Origin: Dehalococcoidia bacterium
GTDB lineage: Bacteria > Chloroflexota > Dehalococcoidia > Lucifugimonadales > JAGWBF01
Reading direction: 5' to 3'
Length of the DNA: 17,267 nt
Assembly (NCBI GenBank): GCA_021296025.1
Contig: JAGWBF010000022.1
Location: 9,003 to 26,269 of the forward strand
Numbering within the stretch: the first letter of the stretch is position 1; every line of letters begins with the position of its first letter. Shown here in pieces: positions 1 to 7,285 of the stretch. The notes under the pieces are model-generated. The model was not told where the DNA came from. It saw only the letters and a list, made by a program, of their open reading frames with translations, and searched no databases. Both the position numbers and the translations under genes were made by a program.

Positions 1-8
1 CAGGCCAA

Positions 9-719
9 TTGCAGGTGCTTCCCGAATCCTGGCAGAGAGCGCTGGCGGTGGTGGCCCACCCCGACGACCTGGAGTACGGCGCTGCCAACGCCATCGCCCG
101 GTGGACCTCCCAGGGCAAGGAGGTAACCTACTTGCTCATCACCCGCGGTGAAGCTGGCATTGATTCCATGACCCCCGAGGAAGCTGCGCCTCTGCGGGAG
201 GAGGAAGAGCGGGCCAGCGCCAGGGTGGTGGGCGTCGATGTCGTGGAGTTCCTCGACCACAGGGACGGGGTGATCGAGTACGGCCTACCCTTGAGGCGGG
301 ACATCTCGCGGGAGATCAGGAAGCGAAAACCTGATGTGCTGGTTACCGGTAACCACCACCTGCAGTGGAGCCGGGGCAACCTGAACATGGCCGACCACCG
401 CTGGGCCGGTCTGGCAGTGCTGGATGCCGCCCGGGATGCGGGAAACCGATGGATTTTCCCCGAGCTGCTGGAGGAGGGCTTGGAGCCCTGGGGAAAGGTG
501 GGCATGGTGATGATCGCCGGTTCACCCAACCCTACCCACGGCGTCGATGTGACCGACTTTATCGAGCGGGGAATCCAGTCCCTTAAAGAGCACAAGGTCT
601 ATATCGAGAACCTGTCCCAACAGGTGGACCCCGACGAGATGCTCAGGTGGAACGCCTCTATAATCGGCGAACGAATGGGCTGTGAGTACGCTATCGGATT
701 CGAGGTGGTCCGGATCTAG
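9..719 (+). CDS. PIG-L / LmbE family zinc deacetylase
   Basis: A 236-residue protein of the PIG-L/LmbE family, metal-dependent enzymes that remove acetyl groups from N-acetylglucosaminyl compounds or related amide-bearing small molecules. The family signature AHPDD is at residues 16-20 (H17 and D20 are metal ligands, D19 the presumed general base). The third metal ligand lies in the motif NMADHR (H130). The sequence resembles the actinobacterial/Chloroflexota subgroup that begins with a short L-P-x-x-W lead-in before AHPDD, so the protein looks essentially complete. The start is uncertain: the TTG at base 9 is used here, but the frame is open to the left edge and the true start could lie a few codons upstream, outside the window. 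The stop is 3 bases from the convergent amidohydrolase stop, so no terminator separates the two genes. The substrate cannot be told from sequence; cytosolic, since no signal peptide is visible. Confidence 0.85.
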   Translation: MQVLPESWQRALAVVAHPDDLEYGAANAIARWTSQGKEVTYLLITRGEAGIDSMTPEEAAPLREEEERASARVVGVDVVEFLDHRDGVIEYGLPLRRDISREIRKRKPDVLVTGNHHLQWSRGNLNMADHRWAGLAVLDAARDAGNRWIFPELLEEGLEPWGKVGMVMIAGSPNPTHGVDVTDFIERGIQSLKEHKVYIENLSQQVDPDEMLRWNASIIGERMGCEYAIGFEVVRI

Positions 720-722
720 CGC

Positions 723-1943
723 CTACAGACTGGGCCTCACCAGCATCTGCCCTTCCTTGGCCACAGGCCTGCCTCCCTTGATCACCCAGAGCTTCTTGAC
801 TTGGTTGACGACAGCCTCATGTCTTGAGGAGGCTTCCAGCACCACCAGGTCGGCCGCCTTCCCTTCCTCGACCCCGTGGTTCCCCTCAATGCCGATCGCC
901 CGGGCCGCATCAAGCGTACCTATATCGAAGATGCGGTCCATCTCCCGGCTGCTCCGCCAAGTACCCAACCGGGCCACAAACACCGAGAGAAGGAGCATGT
1001 CGCCGTTGCCGAAGGGCTGCCAGCTGTCCTGGACGTTGTCCGTCATGTAGGTGGCTGTAACGCCACCCAGGGAAGGCTCCAGCAGCCTCTCCTGGACGGT
1101 GGCGAAGGGGGTTATGCACATGCTGACTCCAGCCTCCCGAAGCAGTCCTATGGCGCGTTGCCTTTCCTCGGCGCCCACGTGGGCTATGGCGTGGCAGTGG
1201 CCCAGGAGCACCCGCCCCTGCATCCCCTCGGCCATGGTCTTTTCCGCGATGTACGGAATGTAGAAGGGCGGCGGAGTGGTTATCTGGTCGCAGTGGAAGT
1301 CCACATCCTTGTCGTACTCCCTGGCAAGGGAGAAGATGTAGTCCACGTGTGATTTGCCGTCGGGCTCACCCTCGGTGACCCCGCCAACAGCATCGCAGCC
1401 CATCTCGATGGCCTCCCGGAACATCCTGTCCATCTCATGCTCGGCTGCAAACCCTTCCCCGTAGAAGTAGCCGCAGAAGGCGTTGCAGACGATCTGCATA
1501 TCGATAAAGTCCCGGCAGGCCTCCCTGGCCTGCAGCACTCCCCTCATGCCTGTAAGGCCCACGACAGGGTCCACCTCCGCATGGGTCCTTATGGTGGTGG
1601 TTCCATGGGAGGCGCACATCACAGCATGGCGGATGGCCCGGTCCCGAACATCCTCCACGGTGAAGGAAGGCTTGATCTTGTTGGACTCGTGGACTGCCGT
1701 CAGCCGGGAGGTCGCCAGGTACTCCCGCTCACCCCAGTCGTACCGGTCGAGCACCATGCACTTGTCCAGGTGGAGATGGGTATCCACAAAACCGGGGGCG
1801 ACCAGGTGCCCGTCAGCCTGTATCTCCTCTGTACCACGCCCATCGACATGGTCAGCGATGGCGGTGATGATTCCACCATCGATCCCTATGTCTTGAAGCT
1901 CAGGATAGCCTGCGACAACGGCGTTACGTATCACAAGGTCCAC
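723..1943 (-). CDS. cytosine-deaminase-like amidohydrolase with HCDQ in place of HCDE
   Basis: A 406-residue metal-dependent hydrolase of the amidohydrolase superfamily, close to bacterial cytosine deaminase (CodA) and the triazine hydrolase AtzC, which act on ring C-NH2 or C-NHR groups. Visible motifs: HLHLDK (residues 56-61, metal ligands H56 and H58), H217 in HCDQ, H250/H251 in GHCHA, and D302 in the MTDNVQD stretch, which matches the CodA GHDDVFD metal-ligand region. The residue after HCD is Gln220, whereas CodA has its catalytic Glu there, so plain cytosine deamination is doubtful. The start is GTG at 1943, set by GGGAGG 6 bases upstream. The gene lies downstream, on the same strand, of an NCS2 nucleobase permease remnant and a Rieske oxygenase, which points to N-heterocycle catabolism. 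The family is clear; the substrate is unknown. Confidence 0.85.
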   Translation of the reverse strand: MDLVIRNAVVAGYPELQDIGIDGGIITAIADHVDGRGTEEIQADGHLVAPGFVDTHLHLDKCMVLDRYDWGEREYLATSRLTAVHESNKIKPSFTVEDVRDRAIRHAVMCASHGTTTIRTHAEVDPVVGLTGMRGVLQAREACRDFIDMQIVCNAFCGYFYGEGFAAEHEMDRMFREAIEMGCDAVGGVTEGEPDGKSHVDYIFSLAREYDKDVDFHCDQITTPPPFYIPYIAEKTMAEGMQGRVLLGHCHAIAHVGAEERQRAIGLLREAGVSMCITPFATVQERLLEPSLGGVTATYMTDNVQDSWQPFGNGDMLLLSVFVARLGTWRSSREMDRIFDIGTLDAARAIGIEGNHGVEEGKAADLVVLEASSRHEAVVNQVKKLWVIKGGRPVAKEGQMLVRPSL

Positions 1944-2133
1944 GTTGCACCTCCCAGCTAACTAAAGTCGAGACCCCTTCTCCAAGAGAGACTGTCATGA
2001 TACCGGAAAACTGCGCTATCAGTGGGAGCCAAGCCCTGGCATCAACCGATGAGGGCTATGGCAGCACGCTCTTGCCTACTTCACGCCTACTGCCATGGAA
2101 ACGCTTGATTCTGTCCACCTCCCGCTAACCGAC

Positions 2134-2616
2134 TCATTGGCTGCCCTCGACCTGGACGGCGACGATGTCGACGCCATGGAACTTCTGGTGGCGCACAGCC
2201 GAGGAGTGATGACGCAACAGCCGGAGAGAAAGGTCATCAGCGGTTGGCATGGAGGCTTCGTCAGTCAGATAGGCCAGCTGGTCCTGGACGTTCTCTTGTC
2301 TCGTCGTGGCTACGAACTCCAGCTCCGCCATCGTTCCCTGGGGCCGTGCATTGATGATAAGGCGTGGAGGCTCAGGATCATCAGCATCTTCCTCCAGCTT
2401 CTGCAGGCTGGCGAGGGTGGATGGTCCAGCTGCGGAGATTGTCGCTGCCATGATCCCGATGAATAACGCAGCTGGATAGGTGAGTACAACATGTCCTGCG
2501 CCGAACCGCCGGAGCTGGACCGCTTGAAATGCTGTAATCGTCGCACTGACCAGCAGTGCGGCAAAGACGCTCCAGGTCAGATACGTATCGTCGAGACCGC
2601 GAGCGCCAACAACCCT
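2134..2616 (-). pseudogene. remnant of an NCS2 (uracil/xanthine-type) nucleobase permease
   Basis: An open frame (ATG at 2697, stop at 2134) whose sequence is a collage. The part read from about 2616 to 2406 resembles an early membrane section of NCS2 symporters: LDDTYLTWSVFAALLVSA followed by a second hydrophobic stretch ending AAGPSTLASL. From about 2403 it jumps directly to the soluble C-terminal tail found on some of these permeases, with ARPQGTMAELEFVA, then SLRLLRHHSSAVRHQ and DIVAVQVEG. The first membrane segment and roughly 300-350 residues of central transporter core are missing, so it cannot work as a carrier. The first 27 codons overlap the end of the Rieske gene and show no permease similarity. 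It sits just upstream of a cytosine-deaminase-like gene, which fits a lost nucleobase importer. Recognition is from memory of the family. The alternative is a genuine small two-helix protein. Confidence 0.6.
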
Positions 2617-2659
2617 GTTCTCAGTCCCATGCTCATATGGTTGAGAGGGGCCGCTAAGG

Positions 2660-3952
2660 TCAGAACCGTGGCGGGTTCTCGATATATCCCTGGGCAACCC
2701 TTAGCCCCGTTTCCCGCAAGAGCTTGGCATCTTCCTCCGGGCTCGAAGCGGCCGGGACCCTGACCACGGTGTCGTTGGCGTAGGTGCGGACCACCTGCCC
2801 AGCGGGCTGATGAGCGCCCAGCGGGGACCGGCCTACCTGCACATCCTCGATACCCCTGCGCACAAGGTTCCTGAGCATGATCACTCCCCGGTCCGTATAG
2901 CCCAGATGCTCCAAGCCGTGGCGGGACATCCCCCAATGGATGGTGCTCATCGCATCGTAGTCCCCGGGCACCCTTTGCCTTGCTTCATGGTCCCTGTCCC
3001 CCACCTGGCCGAAGGTGAGCACCGGGGGCCTATTGGATGACCGGTACTCCTCCTCACTGTAGTGGCGGAGACGGATGTTCATCGTCTCGTTGTCATCCAC
3101 CGGCACCGACCATTGGGTCAGCCAGGGACGGTCGAACCCGTGCTCTTGCCTGCCATCTTCGGAGCTGGACGCAACCTGGTGGATGTTGGGTGGTATGATA
3201 TCGTTCATGCGCACCCATACGTTATCTCCCACCCTGCGGGTGGCTATGTACACCATGCCTATGGGGGTCTCGATGAAGTCCAGCTCCGGGATCACTCCGA
3301 ACTCCTCGGTAAACTGGGCACCGGACACGATGGTGTGGAGAAAAGCGGTGTGAACCGGGTCCATGCTGTTCTCCTTGATCTGGAGCCAGTTGCAGGGCAT
3401 GTAGTGCTTCCCTCCGGCGGCGGAGGAGGGACGGTGCCCCTCTTCGCCTTCCCCAACTATAGTATCGAATACGGGAAAGGGAGGCTGAAGCTCCTTGGGC
3501 CCCATATACGCAAACACCAAGCCGCAATGCTCCCTTGTGGGGTAAGCGCCGTGACAAAGGCGGTCCTTCAGCGTACTTCCGGCAGGCTCTCCCGGGGTCT
3601 CCAGGATGGTGCCGTCGGCATCGAAAAGCCAGCCGTGGTAGCAGCAGCGAATTCCCTGTTCAGACAATGAGCCGAACTCCAGGGAGGTGCCCCTGTGCGG
3701 GCAGTGGCGCTCCATCAAACCCACGCGGCCACTGAGGTCCCGGAAGATAACCAGGTCCTCTCCCATGATGCGAATGGGAATGGGCACATCCTTCAGCTCA
3801 TCGGATGCGGCTACGGGGTGCCAGAAGCGCCTCAGGTATTCACCGCAGGGAGTCCCTGGACCGACGTGGGTTAGCTCACCATCCTCCTGGGGTATGTCCC
3901 GATGGAGATAGGCGCCGTATGGCTGACCGAGGAACGCAGCTCTCTGGGTCAT
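2660..3952 (-). CDS. Rieske non-haem iron oxygenase, phthalate-dioxygenase type alpha subunit
   Basis: A 430-residue oxygenase component that would hydroxylate or demethylate an aromatic or heteroaromatic substrate with electrons from a separate reductase (none seen here). The Rieske 2Fe-2S site is CPHRG plus CCYHGW (ligands C84, H86, C104, H106). The catalytic mononuclear iron site is ENSMDPVHTAFLH (N195, D198, H201, H206), with the third ligand probably an acid near D332-D333. The C-terminal stretch around HLGYTDRGVIMLR is typical of the phthalate-dioxygenase-like subgroup. The ATG at 3952 is chosen over the one at 4036 because AAGGAG lies 7-8 bases upstream of it. A TTGACA/TACACT promoter also overlaps the longer version, and the extra 28 residues are Pro/Ser-rich and unlike the family. 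It is the first gene of a minus-strand run with the permease remnant and the amidohydrolase. Confidence 0.9.
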   Translation of the reverse strand: MTQRAAFLGQPYGAYLHRDIPQEDGELTHVGPGTPCGEYLRRFWHPVAASDELKDVPIPIRIMGEDLVIFRDLSGRVGLMERHCPHRGTSLEFGSLSEQGIRCCYHGWLFDADGTILETPGEPAGSTLKDRLCHGAYPTREHCGLVFAYMGPKELQPPFPVFDTIVGEGEEGHRPSSAAGGKHYMPCNWLQIKENSMDPVHTAFLHTIVSGAQFTEEFGVIPELDFIETPIGMVYIATRRVGDNVWVRMNDIIPPNIHQVASSSEDGRQEHGFDRPWLTQWSVPVDDNETMNIRLRHYSEEEYRSSNRPPVLTFGQVGDRDHEARQRVPGDYDAMSTIHWGMSRHGLEHLGYTDRGVIMLRNLVRRGIEDVQVGRSPLGAHQPAGQVVRTYANDTVVRVPAASSPEEDAKLLRETGLRVAQGYIENPPRF

Positions 3953-4020
3953 GGGAGGTCTCCTTGGACAAGGGTTAGGAGCCAGGGAGAAGCAGGGGGA
4001 ATCCCTTGGTGACGAGGTCG

Positions 4021-4049
4021 AGTGTAGGTAGGTCATTCTGCCCTGTCAA
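4021..4049 (-). promoter_or_regulatory. sigma-70-type promoter for the Rieske oxygenase gene
   Basis: Read on the minus strand, TTGACA (4049-4044) is followed after exactly 17 bases by TACACT (4026-4021). The expected transcription start is near 4014, giving a 5' leader of about 60 bases to the ATG at 3952. Its position also argues against translation from the ATG at 4036. Confidence 0.6.
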
Positions 4050-4129
4050 TAGAGGCCCTCCTAGGTAAAGGCTAGCTCGGGGTCTCCCCCGGAAAGTCTG
4101 AGGAGGGGGCTCTCAGCAGGAAACTGGAA

Positions 4130-4135
4130 TATAAT
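4130..4135 (+). promoter_or_regulatory. TATAAT -10 box upstream of comEC
   Basis: A perfect TATAAT with no recognisable -35 at the normal distance (4107-4112 is GGGCTC). The predicted start of transcription is around 4142, only a few bases before an ATG at 4145 and about 60 bases before the comEC ATG. It lies back to back with the divergent Rieske promoter. Confidence 0.45.
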
Positions 4136-4144
4136 GCTGCATCT

Positions 4145-4207
4145 ATGAAGCCAGAACCCACCTCCATTTACAGCAGCCCGTTAAGGCAGGGCATCCCGGT
4201 GCCATGA
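4145..4207 (+). CDS. possible 20-residue leader ORF overlapping the comEC start
   Basis: ATG at 4145 opens a 20-codon frame (MKPEPTSIYSSPLRQGIPVP) whose TGA overlaps the comEC ATG as ATGA. It has no Shine-Dalgarno, but the ATG is 9 bases after a TATAAT box, so it would be at or very near the 5' end of the transcript and could be read leaderless. comEC itself has only a weak and distant purine stretch (AAGGCAGG, 13 bases upstream), so coupling through this ORF is a reasonable reading. The peptide has no known family. A chance ORF of this size is also quite possible. Confidence 0.3.
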   Translation: MKPEPTSIYSSPLRQGIPVP

Positions 4208-6651
4208 AACTGGTGCCCCTGGTAGCCGCCTGGTTGATCGGGACCTTCATTGCCTTGGAGGTAGCCGTCGATACCACCGCCCTCCTGCTCTTCCTAGTCG
4301 CATCCATCATTCTTGGATCCATCTTCCTACTGGCCCGTATCCCCATCACACTTCCAGTTCTCTTGCTGGTGCTGGTGCTGGCCGGCCTAAGGACCGAGGG
4401 GTTCAGCAGTACCGGGGCCCCCGTGCCGGAGACATTGGGCGCGACAACGGTCCAGGGCGTGGTCACCTCCGATCCGGAATCGTCGGGAGGGAGCGTGGAG
4501 TTCCACCTGGAGATGGACTATATCGAAGTCAACGGCAGTCCCGTGGAAGCTGACGGCAAGCTGCTGGTGTATGCCCGGCCTCCCCTGGAGCTGGCAGCAG
4601 AACGGAGAGCTCCCTTCTTCAAGTACGGGGATTACCTGGAGCTTACAGGCGCAATCACCCAGCCGGTTTCCACGGGAGGGTTCGACTATGGACGCTACCT
4701 GTCAAACCAAGGGGTAGTCGGCATCGTGGGCCAGCCCGAGGTCCGATACCTCGGTGAGCGTAAGGGCAGTCCGTTGCTTGGCTCCATTTACGCGGTCCGG
4801 GAAAGGTTATCCGAAAGTTTGGAGCATGTGCTCCCGGACCCCCAATCGGCCCTCGCCAAGGCGCTGCTCCTGGGAAAGAGAGGCGACCTGCCGCAGGATG
4901 TCACCGAGGCGTTTCGCAACACTGGCACCTCCCACCTGCTAGCCATCTCCGGCCTGCACGTTGGCGTGCTCCTGCTGATCACCCTGGGTGGGGCTGTCTC
5001 ACTGTTGGGAAAGCGCCGGCAGCTGTACCTTGTGCTTCCTCTATTCGTCATATGGGGATACGCCCTCATCAGCGGCCTGTCCTCCTCGGTCGAGAGGGCC
5101 GCCATCATGGGCACTATCTACCTGGCCGCCCACGCTATCGGGAGGCCGCGCAGTGTCTTCCCCGCGCTGGCCCTGGCCGCGGGCATCATGGTCGGTTTAC
5201 AGCCGTCGGTGCTGCAGGACATCTCCTTCCAGCTCAGCTTTGCCGCCATGGCAGGCATCGCCCTGCTCCTCTCCTCCGAAGGACGATGGTGGAGCAGGTT
5301 CGTTCATCGTGACTACGAAGGCGGAGCATCCGGGGAGGTCAAGCGCTTCGTCGCCCTGGCAATGGCCACCTCTATTGCGGCCACCGTACTCACCCTCCCT
5401 CTGGTGGCCTTCAACTTTCAGCAGGTACCCACCGTGGGAGTGATTGCCACAGTGCTCGCCCTGCCCGCTATGCCCTTTTTGCTGGTCTGCGCGGCCGTCA
5501 CCGCGGCAGTGGGGGTGGTCCTTCCCGAGCTGGGCCAGGGAATGGGGTGGATGCCCTGGCTCTTCCTGGAGTACCTGGTCAGGCTGACCGATCTGTTCGC
5601 AAAGGTGCCGGGAAGCACAATCTCGGTGCCCGAAATGAACGGCCTCCTGGTATGGGCGTACTACGGGCTGCTCGGCCTTATGCTGGCATGCCCGTTGAAC
5701 ATTAGAAGTAGGGTAGCAGGGCTGGGACGATGGTCTGTCGAAGCTGTAGCAGCCCTTCGCCGCCTTGAGCTTGGGCGTCACCAAGGGAAGCTGCGGGCGG
5801 GAACGTACCTAGCCCTCATAGCGGGAGCATCCGTTTTGGCCATGCTCTCGTGGTCTGCCGCACTGGGTACCTCGGACAAGGTGCTGTCAGTCACCTTCCT
5901 GGACGTTGGCCAGGGCCAAAGCATCTTCATCGAGGGCCCCGGTGGTTCCCAGGTGCTGGTGGACGGCGGGCCGTCCCCAAGGGACGCAGCCCGGAGCCTT
6001 GGGGAAATCATGGGCCCCCTGGACCGCAGCTTGGACGTTGTGGTGCTTACCCATCCCGACGAAGACCATTTCAGAGGACTCCCCGAAGTCGTCCGGCGGT
6101 ACGATGTGGGCCTTGCCTTGGAGGGTCCGGGTGAGACCGACAACCCCCTGTACGGGGAATGGCAGTCGGCCATCCAAGCAAAGCAGATCAGGAAGATCGA
6201 AGCCTTGGCGGGACAGTCCCTTGTGCTGGATGGTGCAGTCAACATTGATGTGCTGAATCCCTATCCCGACCAATCCGGTATAGACAGCAACAACACCAGC
6301 ATTGTACTTATGTTGACCTATGGTGACATCGCCATTCTGCTGACGGCAGACATCGAGTCCGAAGCGGAACGCCGCCTGGTCAGGGAAGGAGCATCCTTGG
6401 ATGCGGACGTACTCCAGGTTGCTCACCATGGAAGCCGTACCTCCACCACCATCGGGTTTCTGCGCCAGGCATCGCCTTCCGTAGCGGTCATCAGCGCCGG
6501 AGCGAATAATCCCTATGGCCATCCTCATCCCGAGATCGTGGCAAGACTGAAGGGTAGTGTGGGACCGGAGATGATTTACAACACTGCCCACTCCGGGGAC
6601 ATAAGGTTCATTACCGACGGAACCCGTCTCTGGGTGAGCCAGGGCAGGTAA
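4204..6651 (+). CDS. comEC: ComEC/Rec2 competence DNA-uptake channel
   Basis: An 815-residue integral membrane protein that carries single-stranded DNA across the cytoplasmic membrane during natural transformation. Three hydrophobic segments open the protein (about 5-63), followed by the soluble OB-like DUF4131 region (about 80-185). The multi-helix competence domain (about 215-500) contains TSHLLAISGLHVG (242-254). A last membrane segment lies at about 532-552. The C-terminal metallo-beta-lactamase-like nuclease domain starts at about 560, with FLDVGQGQ (565-572), THPDEDH (616-622), TAD (714-716), AHHGS (740-744) and YGHPHP (771-776). The domain order and length are those of full-length ComEC, and the metal-binding residues of the nuclease domain appear intact, so an active enzyme is likely. 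No other competence gene is next to it. The ATG at 4204 overlaps the stop of a 20-codon upstream ORF. Confidence 0.95.
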   Translation: MKLVPLVAAWLIGTFIALEVAVDTTALLLFLVASIILGSIFLLARIPITLPVLLLVLVLAGLRTEGFSSTGAPVPETLGATTVQGVVTSDPESSGGSVEFHLEMDYIEVNGSPVEADGKLLVYARPPLELAAERRAPFFKYGDYLELTGAITQPVSTGGFDYGRYLSNQGVVGIVGQPEVRYLGERKGSPLLGSIYAVRERLSESLEHVLPDPQSALAKALLLGKRGDLPQDVTEAFRNTGTSHLLAISGLHVGVLLLITLGGAVSLLGKRRQLYLVLPLFVIWGYALISGLSSSVERAAIMGTIYLAAHAIGRPRSVFPALALAAGIMVGLQPSVLQDISFQLSFAAMAGIALLLSSEGRWWSRFVHRDYEGGASGEVKRFVALAMATSIAATVLTLPLVAFNFQQVPTVGVIATVLALPAMPFLLVCAAVTAAVGVVLPELGQGMGWMPWLFLEYLVRLTDLFAKVPGSTISVPEMNGLLVWAYYGLLGLMLACPLNIRSRVAGLGRWSVEAVAALRRLELGRHQGKLRAGTYLALIAGASVLAMLSWSAALGTSDKVLSVTFLDVGQGQSIFIEGPGGSQVLVDGGPSPRDAARSLGEIMGPLDRSLDVVVLTHPDEDHFRGLPEVVRRYDVGLALEGPGETDNPLYGEWQSAIQAKQIRKIEALAGQSLVLDGAVNIDVLNPYPDQSGIDSNNTSIVLMLTYGDIAILLTADIESEAERRLVREGASLDADVLQVAHHGSRTSTTIGFLRQASPSVAVISAGANNPYGHPHPEIVARLKGSVGPEMIYNTAHSGDIRFITDGTRLWVSQGR

Positions 6652-6715
6652 CGAGGCAGGGAAAAAGCCTACCCTATTCCTCATTTGTCGGCTTCCGTTA
6701 ACGTAACAACCTTCC

Positions 6716-6744
6716 TTGACACTACTATAGACGCACCATACAAT
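6716..6744 (+). promoter_or_regulatory. strong sigma-70-type promoter for the VOC/SMP-30 operon
   Basis: TTGACA (6716-6721), a 17-base spacer and TACAAT (6739-6744). This is the closest match to consensus in the window. Transcription would start near 6751, leaving a leader of about 32 bases before the ATG at 6783, with AAGGAGG as ribosome binding site. Confidence 0.75.
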
Positions 6745-6782
6745 CCCCAAAAGCCCCAATAGGCCGTAGAAGGAGGCCTGCC

Positions 6783-7232
6783 ATGTCAACTCAAGCAGAC
6801 CTTGAAGCTCTTCCCAAGACCCAGCCCCTTGTCAAAGTCGTCGAGATGGACCACATCGTCCTCAGGTGCAAAGATGTGGATGCATCGCTCCGGTTCTACA
6901 ACGAGGTCCTTGGCATGGAGATTCTCCGCCTGGACGAGTTCAAGGCCGGGAACGTCCGTTTCCCATCGGCCCGTCTCAACGCCGACACCATCATCGATTT
7001 CTTCCCCGCTCCCGACCAGCCCCCCATTGGCAAGGAGGGCATCAAGAACCAGGACCACTTCTGCATGGTGATAGAGCCCCAGGACATGGAGGTCCTGAAG
7101 AGCCAGTGCTTGTCCCTGGGCATAGAGGTGCAGCAGGGGCCCGGCACCCGCTGGGGCGCCCATGGGAACGGCACCTCGCTGTACATCTACGACCCCGACG
7201 ACAACGTGGTGGAGCTCCGGCACTACAACTAG
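6783..7232 (+). CDS. VOC-superfamily metalloenzyme (glyoxalase/extradiol dioxygenase-like)
   Basis: A 149-residue vicinal-oxygen-chelate protein. It shows the family pattern MDHIVLRCKDVDASLRFYNEVLGM (22-45) and ends in SLYIYDPDDNVVELRHYN. The three likely metal ligands, H24, H92 (NQDHF) and E144 (VVELR), are all present, so a metal-bound active site is expected. Family members include glyoxalase I, extradiol dioxygenases, epimerases and fosfomycin or bleomycin resistance proteins; the sequence alone does not separate these. The start is secure: AAGGAGG lies 7 bases before the ATG. It is the first gene after a near-consensus promoter and is followed 53 bases later by an SMP-30-type lactonase. 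The pairing suggests small-molecule catabolism, not antibiotic resistance. A soluble cytosolic protein. Confidence 0.85.
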   Translation: MSTQADLEALPKTQPLVKVVEMDHIVLRCKDVDASLRFYNEVLGMEILRLDEFKAGNVRFPSARLNADTIIDFFPAPDQPPIGKEGIKNQDHFCMVIEPQDMEVLKSQCLSLGIEVQQGPGTRWGAHGNGTSLYIYDPDDNVVELRHYN

Positions 7233-7270
7233 GAAACTCGACCTGCGCCAACCCCTCTAGACAGTAATCC

Positions 7271-7278
7271 AGGAGGTG
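7271..7278 (+). promoter_or_regulatory. ribosome binding site that fixes a TTG start
   Basis: AGGAGGTG, a full anti-16S match, stands 7-9 bases before the TTG at 7286. It makes TTG the start of the SMP-30 gene in preference to the internal ATG at 7313. Confidence 0.75.
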
Positions 7279-7285
7279 TATTCCC

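Noticed and set aside
2058..2096. Inverted repeat ATGGCAG...CTGCCAT and a direct repeat GCCTACT upstream of the amidohydrolase
   Set aside because: Arms of 7 bases with a 25-base loop are within chance in a GC-rich gap and do not line up with a promoter or start.
2095..2466. Plus-strand ORF of 123 codons opposite the permease remnant
   Set aside because: It is the antisense of a frame with recognisable permease sequence, has no ribosome binding site, and its translation has no familiar motif.
6699..6704. GTTAAC palindrome in the comEC-VOC gap
   Set aside because: A 6-base palindrome alone is not evidence of an operator, and no second copy or longer symmetry surrounds it.
5887..6789. Minus-strand ORF of 300 codons opposite the comEC nuclease domain
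   Set aside because: comEC is strongly supported here by its conserved motifs. The opposite frame is a GC-rich shadow without domain features.
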